Shown piece by piece: positions 17,919-27,364 of a stretch of DNA of 64,000 nt. The stretch is from Chryseobacterium joostei (lineage in GTDB: Bacteria; Bacteroidota; Bacteroidia; Flavobacteriales; Weeksellaceae). The DNA is taken from contig NZ_CP033926.1 in the NCBI RefSeq assembly GCF_003815775.1, positions 1,798,001 to 1,862,000 on the forward strand, given 5' to 3'. The stretch's first letter is position 1. Every line of letters starts with the position of its first letter. Under the pieces are notes generated by a model. The model worked only from the letters and a program-made list of their open reading frames with translations, had not been told where the DNA came from and made no database searches. Made by a program: the position numbers and the translations under genes.

Positions 17919-18039
17919 CTGGACAACGCAAAGGCGCAAAATTTTATACTTCGTACTTCAAGATGTCATAATTTTATCTTCGAGTTTCTCAAGCTAAGAT
18001 CTGTATCACATAAAAAACCGCGTCTTTGCGCTTATCCAG
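17919..18039. repeat. 121-bp inverted-repeat element (MITE-like)
   Basis: The left end (17919-17937, CTGGACAACGCAAAGGCGC) matches the reverse complement of the right end (18020-18039, giving CTGGATAAGCGCAAAGACGC) with one single-base gap and two mismatches. The interior, about 82 bases, is AT-rich and has a short direct repeat (AATTTTATaCTTCG and AATTTTATCTTCG). It has no coding capacity and lies between the ohyA stop and a terminator. Elements built on cgcaaag/ctttgcg arms are frequent between genes in Flavobacteriia (from memory). Whether it is mobile is unknown. Confidence 0.55.
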
Positions 18040-18058
18040 TGAACATCATTAAACATAA

Positions 18059-18089
18059 AAAAGCAGGACTTAAAATAAGTCCTGCTTTT
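18059..18089. terminator. Terminator between ohyA and convergent glnS
   Basis: A 14-bp perfect stem (AAAAGCAGGACTTA, 18059-18072, with its complement at 18076-18089) has a 3-base loop and A/T tracts on both sides. It can end both converging transcripts. Confidence 0.8.
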
Positions 18090-18114
18090 GTTTATTTTTG
18101 ATATCCTTACATTA

Positions 18115-19785
18115 TTAAGGCTTAAAAGAATCCTTTAAAGTTACCGTACGGTTGAATACCAATGTAGAATCCGTAGAATCCTGATCCTTTGTAAAGTATC
18201 CGATTCTTTGGAACTGAAGAGGTTCTCCCACCGCTACATCTTTTAGGCTTGGCTCTGCAAAACCTTGAATGGTAGCTATAGACTCCGGATTGATGAAGTT
18301 TAAGAAGTCTACATCTTTCTCGGCATCAGGCTGTTCTACCGTAAACAAATGGTTGTAAATTCTTACCTCAACCGGGATTGCATGTTGAGCAGATACCCAA
18401 TGTAAAGTTCCCTTTACTTTTCTTAAGCTTTCTTCCGTGCCGCTTCCAGACTTACTCTTTTCATCATAAGTAGCATAGATCGTCGTAATCTCTCCATTCT
18501 CATCTTTATCTACTCTTTCAGCTTTGATGATGTACCCTGACTTCAGACGAACTTCTCCGCCTAATTTCAGTCTGAAGAATTTATTGTTAGCTTCTTCCTT
18601 GAAGTCTTCACGTTCAATATATAATTCTCTTGAGAAAGGAACTTCTCTTGTTCCTGCATTTTCCTGCTCAGGATTGTTTTCAGTCTCCAACCACTCTTCC
18701 TTACCTTCAGGATAGTTTTCGATCACTAGTTTTACCGGATCTACCACTGCCATTACACGCTTTGCTACCTTATTCAGATCTTCACGCACACAGAAGTCAA
18801 GCAACTGAATTTCAATCAGGTTTTCTCTCTTTGCAACTCCTACCTTGTCAATAAAGTTTCTGATAGATGTTGGTGTAAAACCTTTTCTTCTCATTCCTGA
18901 AATGGTAGGCATTCTAGGATCATCCCATCCTGTTACCACCCCTTCAGCTACCAATCTCTGCAGCTTTCTTTTGGAAGTAATCATGTAGGAAACATTCATC
19001 CTTGCAAATTCTCTTTGCTTGTTTTTAACTTTTCCTTCTTCGTAAACCTGATCCAAATACCAGTTGTACAAAGGTCTGTGGTTTTCAAACTCCAAAGAAC
19101 AAAGCGAGTGTGAAATTTGTTCAATATAATCGGATTCACCATGAGCCCAGTCGTACATGGGATAAATTTTCCAAGCGGTACCTGTTCTGTGGTGAGGTTT
19201 ATTCAAAATTCTGTACATAACAGGGTCACGCATGTTCATGTTTGGTGAAACCATGTCGATTTTTGCACGAAGAGACATTGAACCACTTTCAAATTCTCCG
19301 TTTTTCATCCTTTCAAATAAATCTAACGATTCTTCAACAGGACGGTTTCTGTATGGAGATTCTATTCCTGGTTCTGCAGGATTCTTTCTTTGTTCAGTAA
19401 TTACTTCAGAAGGCTGCTCATCTACATAAGCTTTTTCTTCTTTAATCAACTGAACTGCCCAATCGTAAAGCTGCTGGAAGTAATCGGATGCGTACAACAC
19501 TTTATCCCATTTGAAACCGAGCCATTCAACGTCTTTCATGATAGAATCTACGAATTCCTGTTCTTCTTTTTCAGGGTTCGTATCGTCGAAACGAAGGTTT
19601 ACGGGAGCGTTGTATTTTTCACCAAGACCGAAGTTGATGCAGATGGCTTTTGTATGCCCTACATGCAGGTAACCGTTGGGTTCAGGTGGAAAACGGAAAC
19701 GGATCTGATCTCTATTCAAACCGTTTGCCAGATCATCTTCAATAATTTGCTCAATAAAATTGAGTGATTTTTTTTCTTCTTCCAT
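18115..19785 (-). CDS. glnS: Glutamine--tRNA ligase
   Basis: Class I aminoacyl-tRNA synthetase charging tRNA-Gln; 556 residues, nearly the same as E. coli GlnRS (554). The HIGH-type motif reads PPEPNGYLHVGHTKAI near residue 31-46, and the KMSKS counterpart is ITSKRKL (about 269-275). The C-terminal half (from about 335) is the two-barrel anticodon-binding domain typical of GlnRS rather than non-discriminating GluRS, so direct Gln-tRNA charging is expected. A minus-strand -7 box TAACTTTG (19823-19830) lies 37 bases upstream of the start. Confidence 0.95.
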   Translation of the reverse strand: MEEEKKSLNFIEQIIEDDLANGLNRDQIRFRFPPEPNGYLHVGHTKAICINFGLGEKYNAPVNLRFDDTNPEKEEQEFVDSIMKDVEWLGFKWDKVLYASDYFQQLYDWAVQLIKEEKAYVDEQPSEVITEQRKNPAEPGIESPYRNRPVEESLDLFERMKNGEFESGSMSLRAKIDMVSPNMNMRDPVMYRILNKPHHRTGTAWKIYPMYDWAHGESDYIEQISHSLCSLEFENHRPLYNWYLDQVYEEGKVKNKQREFARMNVSYMITSKRKLQRLVAEGVVTGWDDPRMPTISGMRRKGFTPTSIRNFIDKVGVAKRENLIEIQLLDFCVREDLNKVAKRVMAVVDPVKLVIENYPEGKEEWLETENNPEQENAGTREVPFSRELYIEREDFKEEANNKFFRLKLGGEVRLKSGYIIKAERVDKDENGEITTIYATYDEKSKSGSGTEESLRKVKGTLHWVSAQHAIPVEVRIYNHLFTVEQPDAEKDVDFLNFINPESIATIQGFAEPSLKDVAVGEPLQFQRIGYFTKDQDSTDSTLVFNRTVTLKDSFKP

Positions 19786-19940
19786 TAAGATTAGCTTTTA
19801 TTTTTTAGCAAAAAAAGTTGTACAAAGTTACGGAAAAATAAGCTTTTGTGAAAGTGCTAATTTAAAACGCTTATTCATTGTAATTCAATATTTTTTATTA
19901 ATTTAGAGAAAGCTAAAACCGTTTAAACCAATTAATAATC

Positions 19941-21071
19941 ATGGCCGTTTATATATTAAGCAACCGGAAGATTATTCGGCATCATGGAGAAAAAGTAGAT
20001 TCTTTTTCCAATGATGAATATTCAATCCCAAATTTCAGGATTGCCAAATGTAATTTTGACAATCACAAGGAGGCTACTTCCCAAGCCAAAAAAAAGAAAG
20101 ATTATACCAATCGGAATATTTTAGATTATCAACTCTTCTCAGAGCCTGAAAAACAAGGCTACGGAGAAGTATTGGACGTTCTTTTGAGTGAAAAGGGAGT
20201 TAAAGAATCTCCCCTAACAGCCGACAATCTTGGTGGAACCCAAAGGATGTTTTACGAGTTGTACAAAAATATGTCTGCCACCAAGGACAGAAGTGATGTT
20301 CTGATATTTATCCATGGCTACGCCTATGATTTCGATGATGAATTAAAGGCTATCATTGACCTGAAGAAATTATTCATTGATAATCCGGCTTCCCCTGTAG
20401 AACATATTTTATTTGTAAGCTGGCCTGCATCAAGCAGTATTATTCCGCTTACTTATTTTGATGATAAAGCATCAAGCATCAATTCCGGCACTTCGTTACT
20501 CAGACTTTTCTACTTTTACACTCAATTTCTAAAAGATATCTTCTCCAACAGACATCTTGTACCTTGCAATCAGAGAATCCATATCATGACGCATTCCTTG
20601 GGAAACAGAGTTCTTCAAAGTATGCTTTATAGCCTTAAAAGGGAAAACATCCTTAGGGTTATTGATCAGGTATTACTCTTAAATGCTGATGTAAGTTATA
20701 AGGTATTTGAAGATTCCGAAGATTCATTCAATAAACTCCCTTTGCTTGCCAACCGGATTTCTATTTACCTGAACAGGCAAGATGCCATCCTTGGGATTTC
20801 TCAGTTTACCAAAAATATTCTTACCCCGCGTCTGGGCAAAAATGGACCGAGTGACATTACTCATTACAAGGATATTGTCTCTATCATTGATTGCACCTTT
20901 GTGAAAGATGACCTTCTGAACAGCTTTAAGTTTGAAGTAGGAAATCACTGGGGCTATCTTTCCAGTTCACAAGTACAGAATGATATTTTCCAAAATTTAT
21001 ATGGAATAGATAGGAATCTTATTACCAATAGAACTAAAGATAACGAAAATGTTTTCACAATTATTTCTTAA
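19941..21071 (+). CDS. Alpha/beta hydrolase, DUF900-like
   Basis: A 376-residue protein with an alpha/beta-hydrolase core. LIFIHGYAYDFDDE carries the oxyanion-hole HG motif, and IMTHSLGNRVLQSML has the nucleophile-elbow Ser; a catalytic Asp and His are expected downstream (NHWGYLSS near the end supplies a His). DUF900 proteins share this THSLGN elbow. No signal peptide is seen. Substrate unknown. It is monocistronic, divergent from glnS, and followed by almost 500 bases without a normal-sized gene. Confidence 0.7.
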   Translation: MAVYILSNRKIIRHHGEKVDSFSNDEYSIPNFRIAKCNFDNHKEATSQAKKKKDYTNRNILDYQLFSEPEKQGYGEVLDVLLSEKGVKESPLTADNLGGTQRMFYELYKNMSATKDRSDVLIFIHGYAYDFDDELKAIIDLKKLFIDNPASPVEHILFVSWPASSSIIPLTYFDDKASSINSGTSLLRLFYFYTQFLKDIFSNRHLVPCNQRIHIMTHSLGNRVLQSMLYSLKRENILRVIDQVLLLNADVSYKVFEDSEDSFNKLPLLANRISIYLNRQDAILGISQFTKNILTPRLGKNGPSDITHYKDIVSIIDCTFVKDDLLNSFKFEVGNHWGYLSSSQVQNDIFQNLYGIDRNLITNRTKDNENVFTIIS

Positions 21072-21183
21072 CGGTTAATTAAAAAAATCCTATAAAATTA
21101 ACTCAATGTTAAAGTTACTAATAACCATAAAAATGGCATAGAGATTGCCAATTCATAGCATAGAGAATTACAATTTTTTTATT

Positions 21184-21261
21184 ATGAAAAAAATTAAAAA
21201 AAAGGTTTCCTATATCCTAACGTATATTAAGAAAGCCATTTTCGTAAAAGATGTGATTTAA
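21184..21261 (+). CDS. Tiny cationic ORF, uncertain
   Basis: A 25-codon frame, ATG to TAA, encoding a strongly basic, hydrophobic peptide that starts MKKIKKKVSYILTYIKK and ends FVKDVI. Lysines recur every 3-4 positions next to Ile/Val/Tyr, so an amphipathic helix is possible. It sits in an AT-rich intergenic stretch (21072-21557) just before the GG-leader peptide gene. AT-rich DNA produces such Lys/Ile frames by chance and there is no clear ribosome site, so this may not be a gene. Confidence 0.25.
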   Translation: MKKIKKKVSYILTYIKKAIFVKDVI

Positions 21262-21557
21262 AATGAATATTAAATTAATAAAACCATACACTATCCGACT
21301 CAATAATTACTTTATCCTTTAAATATTTCCGAATTACTTTTATAATTCCCACATCTATTTTGCAGGAATTTATTTTCATGATATTATTATTTATAAGTGA
21401 TTAAGGATAATGGATAATATATTCTGGCTTTTATTTTTTTTATACTGATATAAAAATTCTATTATTGTGTTAAAAATCAATAAAATAAATCACCATTCAT
21501 TGTGTAATTTAAAATGATTTTGGATATTTACTTACCAATCAAATTAAAATATTTACA

Positions 21558-21725
21558 ATGAAAAATCTAAAAAAGTTAAACAAAGGAGAATTAAAGACTA
21601 TCTATGGAGGAAGACCTCCTCTTGGGTGCAACAGCTGGAACCCATCTACCATGTGCTGCAGGTCATGGGCTCCTGATTACTGTGGCAATACTACCTGCCC
21701 AGATTCACCACCTCCATTTTGCTAG
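21558..21725 (+). CDS. GG-leader, Cys-rich bacteriocin-like peptide
   Basis: A 55-residue peptide. Residues 1-18 (MKNLKKLNKGELKTIYGG) are a double-glycine leader of the type cut by C39-peptidase ABC exporters. The remaining 37-residue core has six Cys (24, 33, 34, 42, 47, 55) and is rich in Pro, Trp and Gly, ending SPPPFC, which could form three disulfides. Similar short proteins are annotated as bacteriocin-like in Chryseobacterium. No exporter, immunity or modification gene lies next to it, so processing would have to be supplied elsewhere. A strong terminator follows. Antibacterial activity is not shown. Confidence 0.75.
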   Translation: MKNLKKLNKGELKTIYGGRPPLGCNSWNPSTMCCRSWAPDYCGNTTCPDSPPPFC

Positions 21726-21803
21726 TTAATTTTTCACAGCTATATTTTGAATCATGATCAATCATTTTTAAGATTTAAGTTGAATTCAAAATTATTGACA
21801 GAA

Positions 21804-21840
21804 AAAAACTCCAATGCCTAACTTTGGTATTGGAGTTTTT
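21804..21840. terminator. Bidirectional terminator
   Basis: AAAAACTCCAAT (from 21805) pairs with ATTGGAGTTTTT (to 21840) around a 13-base loop. It lies between the convergent peptide gene and menC and has A and T tracts at both ends. Confidence 0.8.
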
Positions 21841-21878
21841 CTATTATTTGGATAGCCAATTTGGCTTTAATTCATATT

Positions 21879-22883
21879 TTATATCTTGAACCACAACAAC
21901 TCATTTCTAAGATCCAAGCTGGATTCAAAATTATTAACAAATAAAGCTCCGGTTCCCAAACCTTGAGGCATTGGGCTATTTTTTGTAAAGGTATACTGAG
22001 CAATGGCATTTAAGCCGATATTACTTTCCAACGCCGAAGTGATCCACCAGCCGATATTCAGTTGTTCTGCCAGTGAAATCCATTCATCAGTCCCTGAAAA
22101 ACCACCTACTAAGGCTGGCTTCAGAATAATATACTGAGGTTGTATTCTTTTTAAAAGTTTTTTCTTCTCTTTTGGATCAGTAACTCCTATTAATTCTTCA
22201 TCCAAAGCAATAGGTGTTGGTGTTTGGGCACACAATTCCGCCATATCTTTCCAATTTCCTGCCTTGACAGGCTGCTCAATGGAATGAATATGTAAATCTG
22301 CCAGTTGTTGCAAAACAATCACAGCCTCTTCTTTTGTAAAGCCGCCATTGGCATCAACACGAAGCTCCAGCTGATCCTTGGAAAATTTTTCTCTTAATTT
22401 CTGTAGAATAATATGCTCCGATTTCCAGTCAACCCCAATTTTTAGTTTAATGCAATGAAATCCTTTTTCCAGCTTGTCCTGAATTTGCTCCTCCATATAG
22501 CCTACATCACCCATCCAGATCAGCCCATTGATGGTAATCGCAGATTTCCCTTGGGTAAATTCACTTGGAAAATAAAGGCTGTCACCATATTTAAGGTTCT
22601 GAACTGCCTGTTCATATCCAAACCATATAGACGGAAAATCTTTTAATTCTTCTTTTAAAAAATCTGGATCCTTGTCAATATTCCCACACAGCCATTTTAG
22701 TTTCTCTTCATAATCAGGTCTGTCATCAAAGCTTAATCCTCTGAAGATTGCACACTCTCCCACCCCCTTATTTCCATTTTCTGAAATTTCAAGGATAAAG
22801 GTTTCTTTATCAAGCAAAACGCCGCGAGATGTTCCACTCGGGCGTTTGAATTCTAATAGATATTTATGATATGATGCTATCAT
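21879..22883 (-). CDS. menC: o-Succinylbenzoate synthase (MenC)
   Basis: Enolase-superfamily enzyme converting SHCHC to o-succinylbenzoate in menaquinone synthesis; 334 residues. The active-site pattern of the muconate-lactonizing subgroup is complete: KLKIG (Lys pair), LRVDANGGF (metal Asp), SIEQPV (metal Glu), ALDEEL (metal Glu/Asp) and ILKPALVGG (second catalytic Lys). N-succinylamino-acid racemase and dipeptide epimerase share this plan, but menaquinone is the normal Bacteroidota quinone, so MenC is preferred. The ATG directly abuts the fbp stop, so the two are probably co-transcribed. Confidence 0.8.
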   Translation of the reverse strand: MIASYHKYLLEFKRPSGTSRGVLLDKETFILEISENGNKGVGECAIFRGLSFDDRPDYEEKLKWLCGNIDKDPDFLKEELKDFPSIWFGYEQAVQNLKYGDSLYFPSEFTQGKSAITINGLIWMGDVGYMEEQIQDKLEKGFHCIKLKIGVDWKSEHIILQKLREKFSKDQLELRVDANGGFTKEEAVIVLQQLADLHIHSIEQPVKAGNWKDMAELCAQTPTPIALDEELIGVTDPKEKKKLLKRIQPQYIILKPALVGGFSGTDEWISLAEQLNIGWWITSALESNIGLNAIAQYTFTKNSPMPQGLGTGALFVNNFESSLDLRNELLWFKI

Positions 22884-23900
22884 TTATTTTACACTGTCAA
22901 TACGCATAAACTCCTCTGCTTTCTCCACCATGTCAATACTTCCACAGAAGAACGGAATTCTTTGGTGAAGTTCTGTAGGTTCTACTTCAAGAATTCTTCT
23001 GAAACCGTCCGTAGCCTTTCCTCCTGCCTGTTCTGCAAGGAATGCCATTGGATTACACTCATATAGTAATCTTAGTTTACCATTTGGAGCCTGGGAATAG
23101 GATGGATAAATATAAATTCCTCCTTTAAGCATATTTCTGTGGAAATCAGCTACCAAAGACCCAATATATCTGGAAGTATAAGGACGGTCGCCCTCTTCCA
23201 TCTGGCAATATTTAAGATAGTTTTTCACCCCTTGAGGGAATTTGATATAGTTTCCTTCGTTGATGGAATAGATTTTACCTGTTTTTGGGAAAGTCATATT
23301 AGGATGAGAAAGATAATAGGTTCCTAAAGATGGATCCAATGTAAATCCGTTCACTCCATTTCCTGTTGTATAAACAATCATTGTTGAAGAACCATAAATC
23401 ACATATCCTGCAGCAATCTGGTTAACCCCTTTCTGTAAAAAGTCTTCCAGCTGTACGGGAGTTCCTGGTTCAGAAACTCTCCTGTAGATAGAGAAAATAG
23501 TTCCTACGGAAACATTTACATCAATGTTTGAAGATCCGTCCAAAGGATCTATCAGTACAACATATTTACTTAAATGACCGTTTTCTCCACATTTAATATC
23601 AATAAAGTCATCATTTTCCTCAGAAGCAATACCACAAACAACCTCTCTTTGAGACAAAGCCGTAATAAAAATTTCATTAGCGATTACATCAAGTTTCTGC
23701 TGCTCCTCACCTTGAACATTCTGGTTTCCGGCAGCTCCTGTTATATCTACAATTCCGGCTTTATTTACTTCTCTGTTTACCACTTTCGAAGCCAATCTTA
23801 TTGCACTCAGAAGACGAGAAAATTCACCTGTAGAATACTGAAAATCGTCCTGTTTATCTATAAGAAATTCTCCTAAAGTCTGTAATGGTTGATTTGACAT
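22884..23900 (-). CDS. fbp: Class I fructose-1,6-bisphosphatase
   Basis: Gluconeogenic phosphatase that removes the 1-phosphate of fructose 1,6-bisphosphate; 338 residues, normal for the family. The metal-binding signature [15 protein letters not shown] is present (about 121-135), an acidic pair (ASEENDD) lies upstream, and the sugar-phosphate region [20 protein letters not shown] is near the C-terminus. These are class I (FBPase/IMPase fold) hallmarks. Its stop codon is immediately followed by the menC ATG. Confidence 0.95.
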   Translation of the reverse strand: MSNQPLQTLGEFLIDKQDDFQYSTGEFSRLLSAIRLASKVVNREVNKAGIVDITGAAGNQNVQGEEQQKLDVIANEIFITALSQREVVCGIASEENDDFIDIKCGENGHLSKYVVLIDPLDGSSNIDVNVSVGTIFSIYRRVSEPGTPVQLEDFLQKGVNQIAAGYVIYGSSTMIVYTTGNGVNGFTLDPSLGTYYLSHPNMTFPKTGKIYSINEGNYIKFPQGVKNYLKYCQMEEGDRPYTSRYIGSLVADFHRNMLKGGIYIYPSYSQAPNGKLRLLYECNPMAFLAEQAGGKATDGFRRILEVEPTELHQRIPFFCGSIDMVEKAEEFMRIDSVK

Positions 23901-24225
23901 ATTTTTCTTTTTACGTTTTCCCCAAATTTCGGAAAATTTATCGCATTAAGAAAATTTAATTACAAAAGAGATTACTACCTGTATTTCAACCCAATACAAA
24001 CAAAACTCAACATAATATTAAGTAGTTATTGAAAATTATGTCACCAAATTTGTTCCGTCAGACTCACGAAAAATTCAGATTATTTTGTTAATTATTGATT
24101 TTTAAGGAAATCTTAATTCTATCAACCCATCTGGCTATTTCATATCTCGTTGTAAATTTATAATTTTGACGTCCGTAAAAAACTCATGTAATTTTTAATC
24201 TAACAATTTTATTTTTAACAATTTA
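23901..24225. other. Divergent intergenic region, fbp / aspartate kinase
   Basis: This 325-base AT-rich spacer separates divergent genes. On the plus strand TAATTTTG (24161-24168) fits a -7 box for the aspartate kinase gene, though no TTG is at the right distance. No coding frame or strong hairpin was seen. Confidence 0.4.
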
Positions 24226-25464
24226 ATGAAAATTTTCAAGTTTGGTGGAGCATCTGTAAAGGATGCCGAGAGTGTAAAAAATGTGTCCATGGTTCTAAAA
24301 AGCCAAGGATTTGCCAAATGTTTGCTGGTGATTTCAGCAATGGGCAAGACGACAAACGAGTTGGAAAAAGTGGTAGAACTTTATTTCAAGAAAGATAATT
24401 ATCAAACTGAGATTGAAAAGATAAAACGAAAACACATCGAGATTGCGGACGGTTTGTTTCCTGAAAATCATGCAGTTTTTGCTGAAATCAATATCTTTTT
24501 TGATGACATTGATTCTTTTTTAAGAAGAAATAAGTCTCCTAATTACAGCTTTGTGTATGATCAGGTGGTAAGTTGTGGAGAAATGATTTCTACAAAAATC
24601 CTAAGTGAATACCTGAATGAAATTCAGTTTACCAACCAGTGGCTAGATGCCAGAGACTATATAAAAACAGACAATTCTTACAGAGACGGGGTTGTAGACT
24701 GGACAAAAACAGAAGCTTTTATTTCCAATCTGAATTCTGAGATCTGCTATGTAACCCAAGGTTTCATAGGTTCTGACGAAAACAACTTTACCGTAACGTT
24801 AGGAAGAGAGGGTTCTGATTACTCGGCTGCTATTTTTGCTTATTGCTTAGATGCTGAAGCCATGACCATCTGGAAAGATGTACCAGGGGTAATGACCGGA
24901 GATCCTAGAAAGTTCAAGGATGTATCTCTTCTTTCTAATATCTCTTATGAAGAAGCTATTGAAATGGCTTATTATGGAGCAAGCGTTATTCACCCGAAAA
25001 CATTACAGCCGTTACAACAAAAAAACATTCCTTTTTATGTAAAATCCTTTGTAGATCCTACTAAAGAAGGAACTAAAGTAGGGGCTTCAGAAAAAAATCA
25101 GCAGGAAGAAACTTATATTTTAAAAGAAAATCAGGAGCTTTTGAAGATTTCTACCAGAGACTTCTCTTTCATTGCGGAAGATCATATGAGCCTAATTTTC
25201 GGATATTTATCTAAATATAAGATCAAAGTTTCCTTAATGCAGAATTCTGCGATCTCCCTGGCACTGTGCCTTGAAGATAAATTTAATCATCTTGAAGAGC
25301 TTAACGAAGAGCTTCAAAAAATTTTTAAAACTGAAGCAATTAAAAATGTATCTTTATTCACAGTAAGAAATGCGAAGATGGATCACATTGATAGATTTTA
25401 CCATGAAAAAAATGTATTATTGGAACAGATTTCCAAGAATACTCTTCAAATGGTAACACAATAA
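24226..25464 (+). CDS. Aspartate kinase, monofunctional
   Basis: Catalyses ATP-dependent phosphorylation of aspartate, the first step to lysine, threonine, methionine and diaminopimelate. The N-terminal KFGGASVKD is the ATP-binding signature; VTLGREGSDYSAAIFA (about 190-205) is the second conserved block, followed by WKDVPGVMTGDPRKF. The 412-residue length leaves room for only a short regulatory tail. The ACT-like region from about 300 is divergent, and no homoserine dehydrogenase domain is fused. The downstream olsF-like gene starts 22 bases later, so the two are probably co-transcribed, although their functions differ. Confidence 0.9.
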   Translation: MKIFKFGGASVKDAESVKNVSMVLKSQGFAKCLLVISAMGKTTNELEKVVELYFKKDNYQTEIEKIKRKHIEIADGLFPENHAVFAEINIFFDDIDSFLRRNKSPNYSFVYDQVVSCGEMISTKILSEYLNEIQFTNQWLDARDYIKTDNSYRDGVVDWTKTEAFISNLNSEICYVTQGFIGSDENNFTVTLGREGSDYSAAIFAYCLDAEAMTIWKDVPGVMTGDPRKFKDVSLLSNISYEEAIEMAYYGASVIHPKTLQPLQQKNIPFYVKSFVDPTKEGTKVGASEKNQQEETYILKENQELLKISTRDFSFIAEDHMSLIFGYLSKYKIKVSLMQNSAISLALCLEDKFNHLEELNEELQKIFKTEAIKNVSLFTVRNAKMDHIDRFYHEKNVLLEQISKNTLQMVTQ

Positions 25465-25486
25465 TATTAATTGCGACTAAACACAC

Positions 25487-27328
25487 ATGAGTTTAATTTC
25501 GAAAAACGATCTGATCAAAGCTTCCGGCTTAAGTAAAATCGGGTTCCTCAAGAATCCGGTAGCATCTGCTGTTATGAGCATTGCTAAAATAAATGAAGTA
25601 AATAGACTATACGATAAACTAAAAGACAAGGAAGGCAAAGACTTTTTCGACTCATTTGTAAGAGAAAGAAACCTAAGCTATGTAGCTTTTGAAGAGGATC
25701 TGGCAAAAATCCCTAAAACGGGGCCATTTATTTTGGTCTCCAATCACCCGCTGGGTGCTATTGACGGGATTTTGATGTGCAAGATCTTATCAGAGGTTCG
25801 TCCGGACTTCAAGGTAATGGGAAATTTCCTTTTGGAAAAGATAAAACCTATGGAGCCTTACGTAATCGCTGTAAACCCTTTTGAAAATAGAAAAGAAGCT
25901 TACAGCAGCTCTTCAGGAATGCGTGAAACACTCAAGCATTTACAAAACGGAGGCTGCGTAGGTATTTTTCCTGCAGGAGAAGTTTCTAACAAGAACAATC
26001 CTTATGGAGAAATTTTAGATAAGGAATGGGAAAAAACGGCACTTAAGCTTATCAGAATGGCTAAAGTGCCGGTGGTTCCTATGTATTTCCATGCCAAGAA
26101 CAGCCGTCTTTTTTATCAGGTGGCTAAACTTCATCCCAATTTACAGACGATCATGCTTCCCTCTGAAATGATGAATGACAGAGAAAAGCCAATCAGAATA
26201 AGAATCGGGCGACCGATTACTGTAAAAGCAATGGATGATATGGAAACCATTGAGGAGCTTGGAGAGTTTTTGAAACGTAAGGTTTATATGATGAAATCTT
26301 ACTATGAAAAAAGAAAATCACTAGCCCAAAGCATCAATCTTCAGAATTTATCTGTAAAATTCCCTTTATTAAAGGAGGAAAATATTGTTCAGAACATTAT
26401 TGACGAAACTCCATTGGAAGATATCATAAAAGATGTGGACAAGCTGAGAGGAACAGATAAAATGTTGTTCAGCAACGGGAATTATGAAATCTACTTTACG
26501 ACATATGAGGAAATCCCATCCATTATGAGGGAAATCGGGCGTCAAAGAGAGCTCACTTTCCGTGCGGTAGGTGAAGGAAGTAATCTTCCGTTTGACCTTG
26601 ATGAGTATGACAAGCATTACCATCATCTTTTCCTTTGGGACAATGGTGAGAAAAAACTGGCAGGAGCTTACAGAATGGCTCTTGGTAGAGAGGTAATGAA
26701 AAAATATGGCATCAAAGGCTTCTATACAAGTTCTTTATTTGAATTTGAGCAGGACATTCACCCTTTCTTTAAAAAGGTGATCGAAATGGGTCGTGCCTAC
26801 ATCTGCCAGGAATATCAGCAGAAACCTCTTCCTCTTTTCCTTTTGTGGCGAGGAATTGTACATGTATGTCTGAGAAATCCTGATCACAAATTCCTAATGG
26901 GTGGTGTAAGTATCTCCAATAAGTTCTCAGAATTTTCAAAGTCTCTGATGATCGAATTCATGCGTTCTAATTATTTTGACTCTGCAGTGGCTCAATACAT
27001 CACTCCGAGAAATGAATATAAGGTGAAGCTTCGTGACAGGGATAAAAATATCTTCTTTGAAGAAATGGAATCGGATCTTAACAAGTTGGACAAGATTATT
27101 GATGATCTTGAACCTGAATTGAGATTACCTGTTTTGATCAAAAAATACATTAAGCAAAACGCAAAAGTGATTGCTTTCAACGTTGACCCTAACTTCAATG
27201 ATGCGATTGACGGACTGATGTATATCAGAATCAGTGATCTTCCTGAAAACACGATAAAACCTGTATTGGAAGAGATGAGTGAGCAAATCCGAAAGGAGCA
27301 GGAAAATAATCCGGCTGATAATCAATAA
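25487..27328 (+). CDS. olsF: OlsF-type bifunctional ornithine-lipid synthase
   Basis: A 613-residue fusion of two acyltransferases. Residues about 60-270 form a PlsC/LPLAT domain with the HxxxxD motif NHPLGAID (86-93) and the second block FPAGEVSNK (161-169). Residues about 330-560 form a GNAT-like OlsB-type domain (YKVKLRDRDKN and LFLLWRGIVHVCL regions). In Serratia and Flavobacterium johnsoniae, OlsF makes ornithine lipid with the C-terminal part doing N-acylation and the N-terminal part O-acylation. Glycine lipid synthesis is the alternative, as the related two-gene system in Bacteroides does that. It would act at the inner membrane. A tRNA-Phe cassette begins 60 bases later. Confidence 0.85.
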   Translation: MSLISKNDLIKASGLSKIGFLKNPVASAVMSIAKINEVNRLYDKLKDKEGKDFFDSFVRERNLSYVAFEEDLAKIPKTGPFILVSNHPLGAIDGILMCKILSEVRPDFKVMGNFLLEKIKPMEPYVIAVNPFENRKEAYSSSSGMRETLKHLQNGGCVGIFPAGEVSNKNNPYGEILDKEWEKTALKLIRMAKVPVVPMYFHAKNSRLFYQVAKLHPNLQTIMLPSEMMNDREKPIRIRIGRPITVKAMDDMETIEELGEFLKRKVYMMKSYYEKRKSLAQSINLQNLSVKFPLLKEENIVQNIIDETPLEDIIKDVDKLRGTDKMLFSNGNYEIYFTTYEEIPSIMREIGRQRELTFRAVGEGSNLPFDLDEYDKHYHHLFLWDNGEKKLAGAYRMALGREVMKKYGIKGFYTSSLFEFEQDIHPFFKKVIEMGRAYICQEYQQKPLPLFLLWRGIVHVCLRNPDHKFLMGGVSISNKFSEFSKSLMIEFMRSNYFDSAVAQYITPRNEYKVKLRDRDKNIFFEEMESDLNKLDKIIDDLEPELRLPVLIKKYIKQNAKVIAFNVDPNFNDAIDGLMYIRISDLPENTIKPVLEEMSEQIRKEQENNPADNQ

Positions 27329-27364
27329 GTTTTTTAACTTTAGTAAAAAAAGTACGATGAATAC

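Noticed and set aside
17814..18101. 95-residue plus-strand frame across the end of ohyA
   Set aside because: It overlaps the end of ohyA in another frame and runs through the inverted-repeat element and terminator; no protein-like features.
19390..19767. 125-residue plus-strand frame opposite glnS
   Set aside because: Fully antisense to glnS, low-complexity Phe-rich composition, and no promoter; a shadow.
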